Shown in pieces: positions 34,500-45,815 of a stretch of DNA of 64,000 bases (the stretch's first letter is position 1; the number at the start of each line of letters is the position of its first letter). The stretch lies in contig RQOL01000855.1 in assembly GCA_013076295.1 (NCBI GenBank), positions 2,356,001 through 2,420,000 of the forward strand, read 5' to 3'. A program made the position numbers and the translations under genes. The DNA is from Sanderia malayensis. Its lineage: Eukaryota; Cnidaria; Scyphozoa; Semaeostomeae; Pelagiidae. The notes below the pieces were generated by a model, which ran no database searches, was not told where the DNA came from, and saw only the letters and a program-made list of their open reading frames with translations.

Positions 34500-34571
34500 G
34501 TTCTCACCAGGTTTTGAACCAGTGGTCTCGAGCTTAGCATGCAGGTAAGTTACCGTTAGTCTACAGAAGCA
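34500..34571 (-). pseudogene. tRNA-like fragment / possible tRNA-derived SINE head
   Basis: On the minus strand TAGACTAACGG fits a pol III A box (TRGCNNAGYGG) at 9 of 11 positions. GGTTCAAAACC fits a B box at 9 of 11, about 35 bases downstream. The acceptor arms do not pair, so it is not a functional tRNA. Confidence 0.35.
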
Positions 34572-34741
34572 CTTCCTAGCAGTGGAGAGTTGCATAATGC
34601 AAATTCCGCCCACCTTTATTTTGCAATGCTCCTTCGCTTCAAGTCTGGCTTGCATCGCAGCATCTGTTTTGTTGCTGCGTTGCCTCTGCATTCTTGTCAT
34701 TTCTTTTTCTGGCTGACTTAGTAACTTCTCGAAGCAACAAA

Positions 34742-37700
34742 ATGGCGTACCCCTCTCAATCTTGGCAACCTCGGAACCCTTACCAGCAGCAGCTTCGTTC
34801 TCAAGCTGCCCAACAATTACCTGCAGGCTGGGAGGCGAAATACGATGCAAACTACCGAAGATAGTGAGTTTATAATTATCTTTGCATACATGTTTATGTA
34901 GGCAAATTCTGTAAATGGTGGGCGTGGTGGGCCTTTTCGCTTTCATTTCAGCTAATCAAATTTCCAAACCTGTGAATAACTCAAAAACATCATAATATAT
35001 CACACCCTAAATGCTAACATGTATACAAATTGCTTTTTATTTTTTAAATTTTCATTAACATTATCTGATGTTCACGTTCACATGATTTGAAATAGTTGTT
35101 ATATATTCTACCTTATTTTCTTTAGGCGGGCAACACAAATATGTTATGTTAGTGTCACCCGACCGACCATAATTCTAAACAAAAAAATCCGGATTTTTGG
35201 GTCGGGCGTCATTTAAAATGACATCCTTTTCAGATGATGTGTGAACACGAAATATAAAAGAAAAATGTTTCGCTGTCTGAATTGAAAAGTTTTATAATAC
35301 GTGTAACTTTTGTGTAACTTCGTGCATGCTTCCAAAATAAAAATGGCTATCTGAACTTCGAATCAGGTGTAGTGTAGGCCTAGTTTTAAAATTCCTTCGA
35401 TTGGAAGATTTTTCAAATTTAGGCCCATTTTTTAAATATTTCGAAAAAATCAAGAAAATTTTATGCCGACCGACCGCCCGACCGAAAATTTAAGTTCAAG
35501 ATGACACTAACATAACATATTTGTGTTGCCCGCCTTATAGCTATTTCGTCAATCACATTACCAAGGAAACAACATGGAAAGACCCAAGAGGATCAACAAC
35601 TCCACAGGCACAGCATCAGCCGCAGCATCAGCCACAGCATCAGCCGCAACATCAGGCACAGCATCAACCACAACATCAGACACAACATCAGCCACAGCAT
35701 CAGGCACCACAGCAACGTCAACAGGCGGCTTCTTCCCGGTCGGAAAACCAGGAAAGTATTGGGATGCAAAGAATGCAGGGACATACCTCACAGGTTCTTA
35801 CTCTATTCCGCAGAGTTCACAAACTTGCACCGTTTACATTGTCTGCACCTTTCCCTGGTCGATCCTAGGCACTTTTAACGCAAGCTGTGTTTAAGCATAC
35901 TCCATGCAAATAAATTTCTGTCATGTCTACACATTTCTCCATACATCCGGCATGTTCCGGTGTGTTCCGTCTTTTAGTAACCTTGTCCACACATATCAGT
36001 GTTGCTCATATACCTTCCTATTTGCACCATCAAGGTCTTTCTTTGCTAATCTTGGTTGTAGAAAAGTAAATCTTATCATGCACTTGTCGATAAAGCAAAC
36101 ACTTTTCAAACACATCGTTAGATATTTTCTTTGGTTGCTTGCATAATTATTTGAAATTGGATGAAGTCATTAGTTATTTTAAGTTGAAGCTAATGTTTAT
36201 TTCTTTAGCGTCAGGATGTGACAGAAACATCATTCTCAACAGCTGACACTTCTGGAAAATCGGCACAAGAGAAGAAAAATGGTAGCATTTCTTTGAATAT
36301 TTTTATCATGGTTTTGTAAGAAGTTTTGTTGCTCTGAAAGAATGGATATGGAATTTGTTTTATTTTAGTCAGAAATAAAATTGTTAAAGACTACACATTA
36401 CCTGATGCAATTCTTGATGCTGCTCTTGAGGCCGTAAGCTTTGACATTATTTTATAATGTTTGGTGAATCCTTGGGCAAGGTGGGGGCATCCTTCAACCC
36501 TCTCCTTGCCCAAACAATGTTGTCGCTAGAGAAAGGCATGCAACATATTGACAAAACTCCATTTGCATTGTGACTTTAAGAGTTCAATTGAGAGAACCAC
36601 ATTATTTTAAGGGGAGTGGGCTTTGAGTGTAGCCCACGAGAAAGAGGTTTTAAGCTTGGTAGCCTTTTTTGTTTTTCCAAGTTTTCCAGGGACTTTTGTC
36701 TACTATCATAGATACTGTAATAATGTAATTACAATAGTAATATACAATATACATATATACATACACATGTGCGCATACTATGATCACTAATGCTATGCAG
36801 ATGTATATGTGTTCTGTTACAGGCAGATTACAATGAAGGTCGAACTCGCCAGTTGTTGCAAACAATGGGTTACAATAAGAAGGGTGAATCAGCAACTTCC
36901 TCGGGGGCCGGAACTTCGGGGGCCAGAGCTTCAAGAGATCTTGAGTCGTCACAAGATACAGAGACAAGAGAAAGGTATAAATTTTTTCATCTCTTGCATA
37001 TTTATTAACTTATCTAAATTGTGTTAGGTGTAAGTACATGTAAGCAAGTACTTAGGGTATGTATTCTGAACTTTCTTCATAAGCAATGTACAGGAAACAC
37101 TCGCATATTAGACCCTGTGAATTCGGCATCTATCTAGCCTATTGTTAAAATACAATAGACTATTGTTTCTTCTTTTGTTTTGAGCAGGGATTTCATCCTG
37201 GAGGTTTCTTAATCCACTGTGTTTTATATGGGGGTTTTTAATCTATTGCATCGTCAAAAACACGCATTTTTGACGATTGTGTATTGCTTTTTGGGAAATT
37301 CTGTTTCGCTCCACCAAAGCATATTATCTGATGTTATCTCTCATTTATTTCAATCAGTCGTGCTAGACAGCTTGAAGATGTTACAGCACCCGATTTCAGC
37401 ACCCAGTACAAATCAACAACAACCCCTGCTGCTGAACCAGTGATAGCGGAAGAAGAACCAGGTTGTTCCCTTACGCCACTGTGCCTTTAATTTCCATAGA
37501 TTTTCATGCGAAACATTCAGGAATTATAGCTCTTTGAGTCTCAAATAACATGTGTTATGTCGTCATTAAACAAACATTACTTCTTTTATTGTAGCCTCTA
37601 TATCAAGCACACCAGACAGCAGTGTGCGTGCAACTACTCCAGCAGCCTCTACATCCAGCACAGCAGTTGGCAGCAGTGTCCGTGCTACTACCCCCGCCGC

Positions 37701-39158
37701 CGCCGTGTCGAAATCTGATGTACGCATTGATGTTTCCTCGTCACTATCTGGACACATTAAGGGGAGTGGTAGTGGCTTAGGTGGAACTGAAAGTCATCTG
37801 TCATCTGCTGACAATTCCAGGCTGGGCAATCTCATTGGAGAGACTGGAACTCGTAAAAGGTAACCACGGTGTTTTGCATGATATAATCCAATCAGATGAA
37901 CACATTTTATTAAGGGATGCCTTATTGCATCAATGTAATGTTTTGCAATTTAGTTCATGACAATCTCTCTCTCTATGTGCCATGTGTCAAGACGTGGGCG
38001 ATCATGGCTTTCCACAGCTTTCTTTCTTTTGTTCTTCTTAGCAGTTCTTGTTCTTTCATTCCCCCTCTTTGATGACAATAGTTCAGATATTTTCTGCATA
38101 AATCAATCAATAAATAAAGTCAATAAATCAAAATCGATATAAGTTTACGTTATTAGACGTTCCACATGTGATATTATCTAGTTTCATACGCTCTTTCGAC
38201 CCAGCATAGCCTAACAATACAGACCAGTGTGTTATAATGCTTTGATTTGTCATTATCTTCAACCTTCAGAGAGCCCATGTCATCACAGTCGACTGCAAAG
38301 ATTCTGCTTGCACGAAGCCAGGTGGCATCAAAGGACGGTATTGGCTTGGCAAAAGGTCCAGACTTTGCGCTGTGGAATGGACCAAGTTCTTCTCTTCTTC
38401 AGTAAGTATAAATCATCTTCAATTGAATCTAACTGATGTGACTACATGTTCCGTAAAGGCTCTATTAAGGCCCCGGGGTCTTATTTAATTTTCGAGGCTC
38501 TAAAGAGGGGCTTAATAGAGAGGGGGGCTTAATAGAGGGGGCTTATTAGAGAGGGGGCTTATTTAAAAGATCATTAGAAATTGGCAATATTACGACGAAA
38601 TACACCATGAACTATCATTAAATCATTGCATTTTACTATGTAGTCTTTCTTGTATGAAAGGGGGGCTTAATAGAGAGGGGGCTTATTTCAAATTTCTGTT
38701 TCAAAAGGGGGGCTTATTAGAGAGGGGGGCTTAATAGAGCTTTTACGGTATCTGTGTTCACGTATTAAATGTGTTGTCTTTGGTAGGAAAGAGATGTTCC
38801 CTTTGAGAGGACCTGATCCATCTCTGCGCCATGGACCAAGAAAGGAGAATTTATCTGGTGCCAAAATCAAAGTGCCAAAGAAATGCTCCTTGGCGGCAGG
38901 TAAGTAGCTTACAACTATACTACCGTAACTCCACTATTAAACGCCCGTGTTAAACGCCCGAGGCTTTTATTCAGTTTTCTGAGGTTTTCAAGTGACATCT
39001 ATCAGGGGCTCGATTCTTATATGCGGGCTTTTACTGCGACCTATCTCACTCAATTTGTCTGAAGCATCTTTTGCATTGCCATAGGTGCTAACCGAAGCCT
39101 GCGTACAGGGCCAAATAAAGCCTTACTCCTTGCAAATAGCAATCTCACCTACTTGTGA
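34742..39158 (+). CDS. WW-domain protein with CUE-like segment, function unknown, 10 exons
   Basis: Exons 34742-34863, 35541-35793, 36209-36281, 36369-36433, 36823-36974, 37358-37461, 37595-37859, 38270-38401, 38787-38899 and 39085-39158 stay in phase and give 450 residues. A WW domain lies at about residues 28-58 (LPAGWEAKYDANYRRYYFVN + HITKETTWKDPRG) with both Trp and the Pro. A His-Gln-Pro repeat tract follows. Near residues 155-190 the stretch YTLPDAILDAALEA / ADYNEGRTRQLLQTMGY looks like a CUE/UBA-type ubiquitin-binding helix bundle (inference). The middle is Ser/Thr/Ala-rich with a duplicated SSVRATTPAA. The C-terminus repeats a short motif: LAKGPDFAL, LRGPDPSLRHGP, LRTGPNKALL. I do not recognise the family. 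It could be a ubiquitin- or PPxY-linked adaptor. Confidence 0.8.
35125..35534. mobile_element. PIF/Harbinger-like MITE with perfect 33-bp TIRs
   Basis: GGCGGGCAACACAAATATGT...GTGTCA at 35125-35157 is the exact reverse complement of 35502-35534. TTA flanks both sides (35122-35124 and 35535-35537), the three-base target duplication typical of PIF/Harbinger. The 410-bp element has no transposase. Inside each end is a second complementary CCCGACCGACC / GGTCGGGCGG-type motif. Its right end lies 6 bases before exon 2 of the WW gene. Confidence 0.9.
37091..37240. mobile_element. TA-flanked ~150-bp MITE, copy 6
   Basis: CAGGAAACACTCGCATATTA start, with AGCCTATTGTTAAAATACAA and AGACTATTGTTTCTTCTTTT interior as in copy 5. 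The right end is diverged (TTTTATATGGGGGTTTTT). It lies in an intron of the WW gene. Confidence 0.75.
38447..38750. mobile_element. CCGTAAA-ended element with GGGGCTTAATAGAG repeats
   Basis: Starts CCGTAAAGGCTCTATTAAGG and ends CTTAATAGAGCTTTTACGG, an inverted terminal repeat. Inside are repeated GAGAGGGGGCTTATTAGAG units. Related fragments lie at 5930, 38922, 54864 and 56447. It lies in an intron of the WW gene. Confidence 0.75.
38922..39040. repeat. Composite repeat remnant
   Basis: TACCGTAACTCCACTATTAA + ACGCCCG resembles the CCGTAAA family, while TTCTTATATGCGGGCTTTTA near 39015-39035 is an end of the ~150-bp MITE. The two families look nested or abutted in the last intron of the WW gene. 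Confidence 0.55.
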
Positions 39159-39655
39159 TTAGCTTGATGACAAAACAATGGAACATCGTATCACATACAG
39201 TACATATTCAAACTTGCATTAATTGTTTATCTTATAACAATTAATATTAATATTATCATTAATGTTATTCTAATGGTGTGTTTATATTTTATCAATTTAA
39301 TCTTAGATAATTTTACAGTGATTTTCCAGTAATTTCCCAGTAGTTTTAGTGATGGAATGGTTCGTCATACTCGGAGTAAGATTCGGAGTAATATTCAGAG
39401 TAACGTGCAAAATTGTATCCTTCAAATACTCCTAATTACATTTTAAAGAAATACATTTCTTTATTATAACAAACCGCTGTATATGTATTCTACATTTTAC
39501 GACTTTTACAAATATTAATTGAATATTATTCTACGACTTTTACATGTTGATTACGTCGTGTCTATTCACGAAGTGTTTCCATTTTTATAAACGGCGAATG
39601 CTGATTTTTGCACTTCAGTTATCAATGAATTGACTCTAAAAGGAAGATCGTCAGT
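39159..39655. other. Convergent 3' region between the WW gene and MICU1
   Basis: About 500 AT-rich bases holding both 3'UTRs. Inexact TTAATATTAATATTATCATT at about 39240-39262. No coding signal. Confidence 0.5.
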
Positions 39656-42600
39656 CTATTTGCTGTTATCGGTCCAAAAATCCGGTATATGCTGCCGTGC
39701 ACATGTCAGAATTGAAGACAGAAACCTTGTTAATCCAGTATCTTTCGGCTTGGGAAAGAAAAATCACATACGCAAATTATTGATGGTAAGTGCAACAGTG
39801 GAAAATTGTAAAATTGCAAGAGAAAGGCTATCAACCTTTTAATTAAGCCTTTTTTCGAGGGCTGAATCCCCACCCCCCCCCCCCACCCCATAAACAGCGC
39901 TGCAAAGGATATAAATAAGGATATATAGCAGTGTTTGCCTGTGGTTGTACACACCACGCAATTGCGTACATACCTTGTTGAGTCCTCTAAACAGCTTATC
40001 TTTCATTACAGCAACAAACTCCCTGTTACTGAGCTGTCCATCGTCTGAAAACATAAAAAATAGAACAATTTTAAGGCCGGTGGCTATGTGATAAACTATA
40101 GACAGGTAACTAACTTACAATATACATATACATACATGCATACATACATACATGCATACATACATCGGCTGATGTGAGCCTTACACACTTATACACATAC
40201 TTACGTATGTGAATGAAAAATGCTACTTATATGAACACCAGAGTTTATCAGTTTTCAACGAGTTATTGTATAAGTCGATATGTGTACGCTATTGTACTAT
40301 ATGCATTACCATTTTCATCGAATAGTTTGAAAACAACATTAACAAGGTGCTCTCTGAGGTTGACTCCCGCAACTGTCTGCGCAACTTGCTTGAATGTTTC
40401 TGCAATTGGAGAAATTATTGATTGCTTGGTGAAAAGATAAAGAGCAATACTGCTAGTGTTGAGTATTACAGTGACTGAATGACGGGGTTAAGGTCCTAAG
40501 GACGCATACCTGTGTCAACCGCTTGTCCCGCTACTGTATGGAAACTTAAAGCCATGTCTATGTCTCTTATGTTGAGAAGAAAACTGAAGAAGTCCAGGTA
40601 GTCGCTGAAAAGAATACCCTACAAAACGACGGCAATTAAGCTAATCAACAGACCAGATGATCAGCGCATGATTGTCCCAAAGGGGTGTGATACAGAAATG
40701 GTCCGAGTTTCATACCTCCTTCTCACCACTGAACTCCTTCTTGACACGTTTGATTTTCTTCTTGTGGTCCTTGTCTGTGAAACTTGCATATGTCAACAGG
40801 ATCTCTGCAAACTCGACTTCTGTGATCCGGCCATTCTTTGGATTGTAGCTCTCGAACTGGACAAACAAGGACTTTTGTTAAACAACAACGACTTAACTCG
40901 TTCCACAAAGCGCTATTTCAAGTCGACCGAGGGCTTCAGATAACGTTGTATGTTTTGTATGTATGCTAAACTACGACTGAGGCTTCAGATAACGTTGTAT
41001 GTATGCTAAACTACGACTGAGGGCTTCAGATAACATTGAATGTTTTGTATGTATGCTAAGCCTACGACTGAGGGTTTCAGATAACGTTGTATGTATGCTA
41101 AACTACAACTTGTACCTCCAGTCGCATGACCTGCCGTTGCAATTTCCTTTTGAATTCAATGAATTTATCCACAGTCAGTTTCTGTTTACCGTCCGTTCCG
41201 AAAAAGTACGCCATTATGCCAGAGTGCGCCTCTTCTACCAAAACGTTACCAGTTGTGCTTCGATCCCTGTGTCGCATACCAGTTGATGTCATACTCAGGA
41301 AGATCGTTTTAACCTTGACAAAAAAGGAAACACATTAACCAAACAATACCAGCAACTAGTGAATAAAGTCAGCATGGATATATTCAAAGTATGTGAGGCA
41401 AATTAAAACTTCACAGCTTACACGCTTGAATTCCTCCGCAGAGACATCTCCGTCACCATTCAGATCAAACATGCGAAAAGCAATGTCAATATGCCTTGAT
41501 GGAGCTGGCAATTAAGACATAGAAAACGGTAAATGCTCTCCACTTACAAATAATCTGTTGCAGTTCCCTTTTTAGGTTATAGCTAGGGAATTGCAACAGT
41601 TTATGGCTCACAATTGCTAGTTATGAGTTCAAATGGGGTTATATAGAACAAAGTAATGTAATAGGCAATTAATATTGGACAATATACATACATGAAATTG
41701 TTACTATGAGCAATAAGCAAGAACGCCATCATATTTGGAAGATAATTTCAATAATGAATTGAATTGTATTCAATTGAATTGAATAGAATAGAAGACAATT
41801 CAACTCAATACAATTGAATGCAGCCTTACTTCCAAGAACGGTCAACAGAAATATGTAGTCTGAAAATGATATCAAGCCTTCTTCGCCAAGACAGTTGAAC
41901 ACAGAATCTTCTCCGAACAATGTGGTCGTATGACGCCTGCGTTTGCTCTGAAAGAACAACAATGCAAAACAGTTTGACATTGGATTTCATGCATGTCTAC
42001 CCACAGCTCAACTAAGCTACTTGCACTGCAGGTATGAAGCTAAAATGCTCACCTTTCTGTCGAACTTCTTGAAACTATCTAGCCCAAGTCCTTCTGGTTG
42101 CATCGTATCAGGCGTCAAGGATCTCACAAAATCTGTAGGTGTCATGTATACAACTGCAGTGTCATTATCTTGAAGTGTTGCAAAGTACCTGAAGACTTTC
42201 TCAGGAGTACTATAAGCTCTTATTCTGTTCTCATACTCAATGATCTGAAAAAGCAAATTGATTTGATACAAGGTGTGCGATTACAAAAAGAAAAAGTGAA
42301 GAAATCAGTGATAACAAATTACTTTTCTTTCCCTGAACCCAGCCTTGCTTTTATGCAGTGACTTCTCATCATCAGGGTGACCAGACTTGGCTTCAGCATG
42401 CTCAACAGTTGTATCTAATGCTGCTGAAGCAAACGTGTCTGATTCTGTCTCTGTTGATTCATTGTCATCATCATCCAGTGACTTAGCCTCAACATTTACC
42501 ATCTTCAAATACAACAGATAGCTCAAGCTGATGACAGAAACAAGCGAACCTATTACAGCTGACCACATCAAGCCTACTTTCCGTTTTTGTTTCTCTTCAT

Positions 42601-42892
42601 TTGTCATTGGAACATCGTCAAACGACTCGCCGTCATCATAAGGGACATTTTTCCTGTCCTCACTTGTGCCAGCTTCTGTTGCAAAGCACCTTGCACCTCG
42701 GGACAAAATTGGCAGCCGAAAACGCCTTGAGAAGTGAAAAACAGCATCTACTCCAATAGCCGTCTTAAAACCTGCTTTATCTGTTAATGTGCAAGCTTGA
42801 AACCGGGATTGTGTTGAACTGAGTGGCCTAGCTGTGGAGCTCAGCAATTTTAAAAGTCCTCTTCTGATGCTTTGTGCTTTTAATTGATTCAT
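39656..42892 (-). CDS. MICU1: Mitochondrial calcium uptake protein MICU1, 10 exons
   Basis: MICU1 is the EF-hand gatekeeper of the mitochondrial calcium uniporter in the intermembrane space. Exon 1 (to 42892) gives a basic presequence ([17 protein letters not shown]) and a membrane segment ([20 protein letters not shown]). Then come [21 protein letters not shown] (42054-42240), [14 protein letters not shown] (41828-41940), EF-hand 1 [14 protein letters not shown] (about 41420-41505), [15 protein letters not shown] (about 41115-41318), [13 protein letters not shown] (about 40717-40862), [12 protein letters not shown] (about 40510-40620), and EF-hand 2, split across introns, [14 protein letters not shown]. 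The short last exon (39656-39748) gives [20 protein letters not shown] and keeps a Cys at the place that, in human MICU1, bonds MICU2. Both calcium loops have all acidic ligands. The MCU gene starts 418 bp away on the other strand. Confidence 0.96.
40930..41112. repeat. Tandem repeat in a MICU1 intron, ~40-55-bp unit
   Basis: Four copies of CGACTGAGGGCTTCAGATAA + CGTTGTATGTATGCTAAACT, two of them with an extra TGTATGTTTTG. The array abuts the exon whose donor lies near 41115. Confidence 0.85.
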
Positions 42893-43310
42893 ATTGATAT
42901 TATTATCTAATTAAAATGGCTGATGTATTTCGTTAACCAAAGAAAAGCTGGATGGCTGTCAATAATACCTGCGATCATCTCAAAATAAAGCAACTCCACA
43001 TCTTGAAAACATAACATCAGTGACTGGGCGGGGCTGATCAAGTATGCATCAAAAATTTATCTGGGCCATATACTCCATTGTATAATTTACGGAATGGTTC
43101 AACCTACCAATTTCCGTCTACAGACGGCTTAAAAATTGGTCCGTAAAATACATATAATGTTGTCAATGGACACTGTTATTCAATTTCTATCACCACATTG
43201 AATGAAATTGAAGATTGGAATGGTGGAGGATTGAACGCTGTTTTATTTTGGGGTGGAGTGATGTTTTAAAGTATTAATTTCATACCATCACAAGTAGATT
43301 ATCGAGCACA
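42893..43310. promoter_or_regulatory. Bidirectional promoter region of MICU1 and MCU
   Basis: 418 bases between two divergent start codons. At 43086-43147 it contains a nested hairpin: TTTACGG / CCGTAAA, ACCAATTT / AAATTGGT, and CCGTCT / AGACGG. ACCAATT is also a CCAAT-box-like motif in both orientations. Two 5'UTRs and both core promoters have to fit here, so shared control is likely (inference). Confidence 0.65.
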
Positions 43311-45196
43311 ATGGCGCAAAGTGTTTTTCACATTTTACGAATTGGGACACGGTCTTCGCTTGCAAAGCTTCAGGTTTGTGTTTGTTTAGCGATAGTTAAA
43401 CGATACCACACCCTTTGAACGCACCACTGACTCCATTCTTCCTCTATAGTTTTTCATGCTTAGGCCTTCTCCTTCTACGGTTGCCGGTTTTGCGATTAAA
43501 AGCTGGGTTATTAGTGCCTGAAATTCTATATTTCTCATTTTCTGTTCATATTTCACAATTTATATAGTTTTAAATAATTTTTGTGAACATTGCTTGCATT
43601 TTTCATTGCAACTATGTTAATTTTCTTGCAGAGAACAAAGAAGAACCCTTATTGTCTTGGATTATTGCTCAGCAGGAGCTATTCGAGTGCAGGATCTGCA
43701 GGTATTGCATTGTATATTCAAATTTGTCCATCAATAATGCAATATTCAAAGAGTTTTTCATATTATGAAAAATTATCTTTGAATTTCTTGCTTCACAGAT
43801 TCAGCATCGGCATCTTACAGACATGGCTTTGTCGTCTTGTCCATTCCACTCCCTTCAAGAGGCGAGCTTTGTGAGTTCAACCTGAAGCCTGTGTCTCATT
43901 CCGTCAAAGATCTGATGAAATTCATCAAAGATGAAGACGGTGGAGTCGAAAGAGCTGCTGCTTATAACAATGATGGAGTCAGGATTTCTCATTCTACACC
44001 TGTAGAAATATTGATGCGAAGTGACTTCAAACTTGTCATCAATGAAAAAACCTTTGATGTTGTTCCACCTAAAGACAGTAGGTTCCTGTGTTTCTTTTAT
44101 TTCTAGGTTCCAGTAGGTTCAAGTCTGTTTCAAGACCCCCTTGCTAATGCTATGAAACTTCTAGTTAGGATGAAGATGGCATATTTATGCTGTTAATTAC
44201 CTCTGTAATTGTCTTATTCTTTGTAGATGTACTCAGTGATGAACATCAAGAGCATCTTTCAGAGCTACGGAATTTGATAGAGTCTCTACACACAGAGCTT
44301 CATGCCAAGCATTACCAGGTAACTTTACTCCATTGCCAACAATTTTCTTTACGCCTTTTCCACTTCCAGTGTGATCTGAGGCCCCTAATTCATACCTCAA
44401 GTTCAAGAAGAGATGATAATGAAGAAGTATTGACAAGAGTTGGGTTAGAGTGGATAATGGTGGCACCAGTCCTGAAGAAGGGGAGGGGAACAAAGGGAGA
44501 TTTTAGGTGTCATTCCCTACACCCTCATGTTATATTTTCTCGTCAATTTTAAACGAGTTATGAGATCCGTCCTGGTGATAACTGGAGGCGGGGGAGCATG
44601 CAACTTTTGCGCTGAACTTTACCCTCTCTTTTTTTGACAGGAGCAACGTCAGCAAGAAGTTCAGCAGCGTTTAGAAAATCTTCAAGAGCAATTGAAGCCA
44701 TTGGAAGATGCCAAGGCCATATTGGATGCCAAGGCAAGCAAAAGAACCGATTGGGTTGTTTGGGGTGGTCTTGCGTGCATGGCCTTTCAATTTGGATTTC
44801 TCGCCCGCTTGACCTGGTGGGAATATTCTTGGGATATCATGGAGCCTGTGACTTATTTTGTCACTTATGGATCAAGCATGCTGATGTATGCTTACTTTGT
44901 TTTGACCAGAGAGGTGGGTGGTTCATGTTTTGTAGCCTTTCCAGCTTTGTCAAGGTCCGTTTTTGATGCATACTCATTGCACCAATGTGATTTTTCAATT
45001 TCTGCAGGAATATGCATATCCGTTTGCAAGGGACAGGGAGTATTTGAAAAAGTTCCACAAAGAAGCTGAAAAAGCCAAGTTCAATTTGGCAAAGTATAAT
45101 GGAATGAAAGAGTCAATTGCTAAGTTGCAGTCTGAATTCAAATACCTGAGCAGTCCACAGTTCAAGCTGCCTGTAAAAAGTGAAACAGCAGAATGA
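43311..45196 (+). CDS. MCU: Mitochondrial calcium uniporter pore subunit MCU, 6 exons
   Basis: MCU forms the calcium channel of the inner mitochondrial membrane. Exons 43311-43373, 43632-43701, 43799-44077, 44227-44318, 44641-44913 and 45008-45196 join in phase to 321 residues. A basic Ser/Leu-rich presequence ([20 protein letters not shown]) is followed by the N-terminal domain ([34 protein letters not shown]) and a coiled coil ([20 protein letters not shown]). TM1 is [20 protein letters not shown]. The selectivity loop [15 protein letters not shown] has the DIME filter (Asp about residue 233, Glu about 236). TM2 is [14 protein letters not shown] and a C-terminal coiled coil follows. The TM/filter region is nearly identical to other animal MCUs. 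It is head to head with MICU1, its regulator. Confidence 0.97.
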
Positions 45197-45815
45197 TTAA
45201 GTCAAGTTTAATGAAGATCTGCTGTTCTTATATTATAAATGAACATGCAGAGACTTTTTACGATCTATTCTTGTAGGTTTATTATCTCACAGTAGATATT
45301 TGAGTGAATGACTTTCAAGTCGAGCTAATGAGAAGTACCAAGAATATTTTATAACAGTTCAATTTTGGGTATATCGTGTTATGTAATGTGAATTTAACAA
45401 ATGGTTTTCATCCTTGGATCTAAATATTTCATTAAATTGTATATTGATATTAGTTGTATCTCTTTTTGTATTGTATTTCTCCATATTATCATATTTATCA
45501 TATTTCATCTTGCAAATGCAATATATTACTGTGCTGACCTTGCGAGTGTTTTGGCGAAACAACGGACCTGTTGCAGCTCCATACTATTATTCATCAGCTT
45601 CACACACCAAAGAAGTAAATTGCCTCAACACTCAATTATATTTGTAAATTGCCTCATGAAAAGGCTTATAATAACGGCAACTCTACCGAGTGAAACATGG
45701 TTTGTTAATATTGGCTGTTTTTTCAATTATGTTAGACGGAGAATTCAAGGCAACGGGCATTCTGAGTAGAGCAGTGAGTTCATTATTGCTTTGCAAAAAT
45801 GACGTTGCAAGGTTG
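45197..45815. other. MCU 3' flank and upstream region of the membrane-protein gene
   Basis: 619 AT-rich bases. The frame of the next gene is open back to an ATG at 45690, so the true start could be upstream of the one chosen. Other frames here are short and AT-driven. Confidence 0.5.

Larger units (their letters stand above)
33347..34741. other. Divergent intergenic region (LAMTOR3 / WW gene) dominated by satellite
   Basis: 1.4 kb between the two divergent start codons. Most of it is the satellite at 33506-34450, followed by a tRNA-like fragment at about 34500-34571 and the first exon of the WW gene. Unique promoter sequence is limited to about 160 bp on the LAMTOR3 side and about 290 bp on the other. 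Confidence 0.7.

Noticed and set aside
35558..35791. Minus-strand Val/Ala/Asp-rich and Leu/Met-rich frames
   Set aside because: Shadow translations of the CAGCATCAG coding repeat of the WW gene.
36650..36967. 105-codon minus frame
   Set aside because: It is antisense to an exon of the WW gene and a TA-rich intron; no independent support.
39839..39957. Possible last MICU1 exon giving a Gly-rich tail through the poly-C/G tract
   Set aside because: The exon at 39656-39748 gives the conserved [10 protein letters not shown]...TCAR tail, so the Gly-rich reading is intron.
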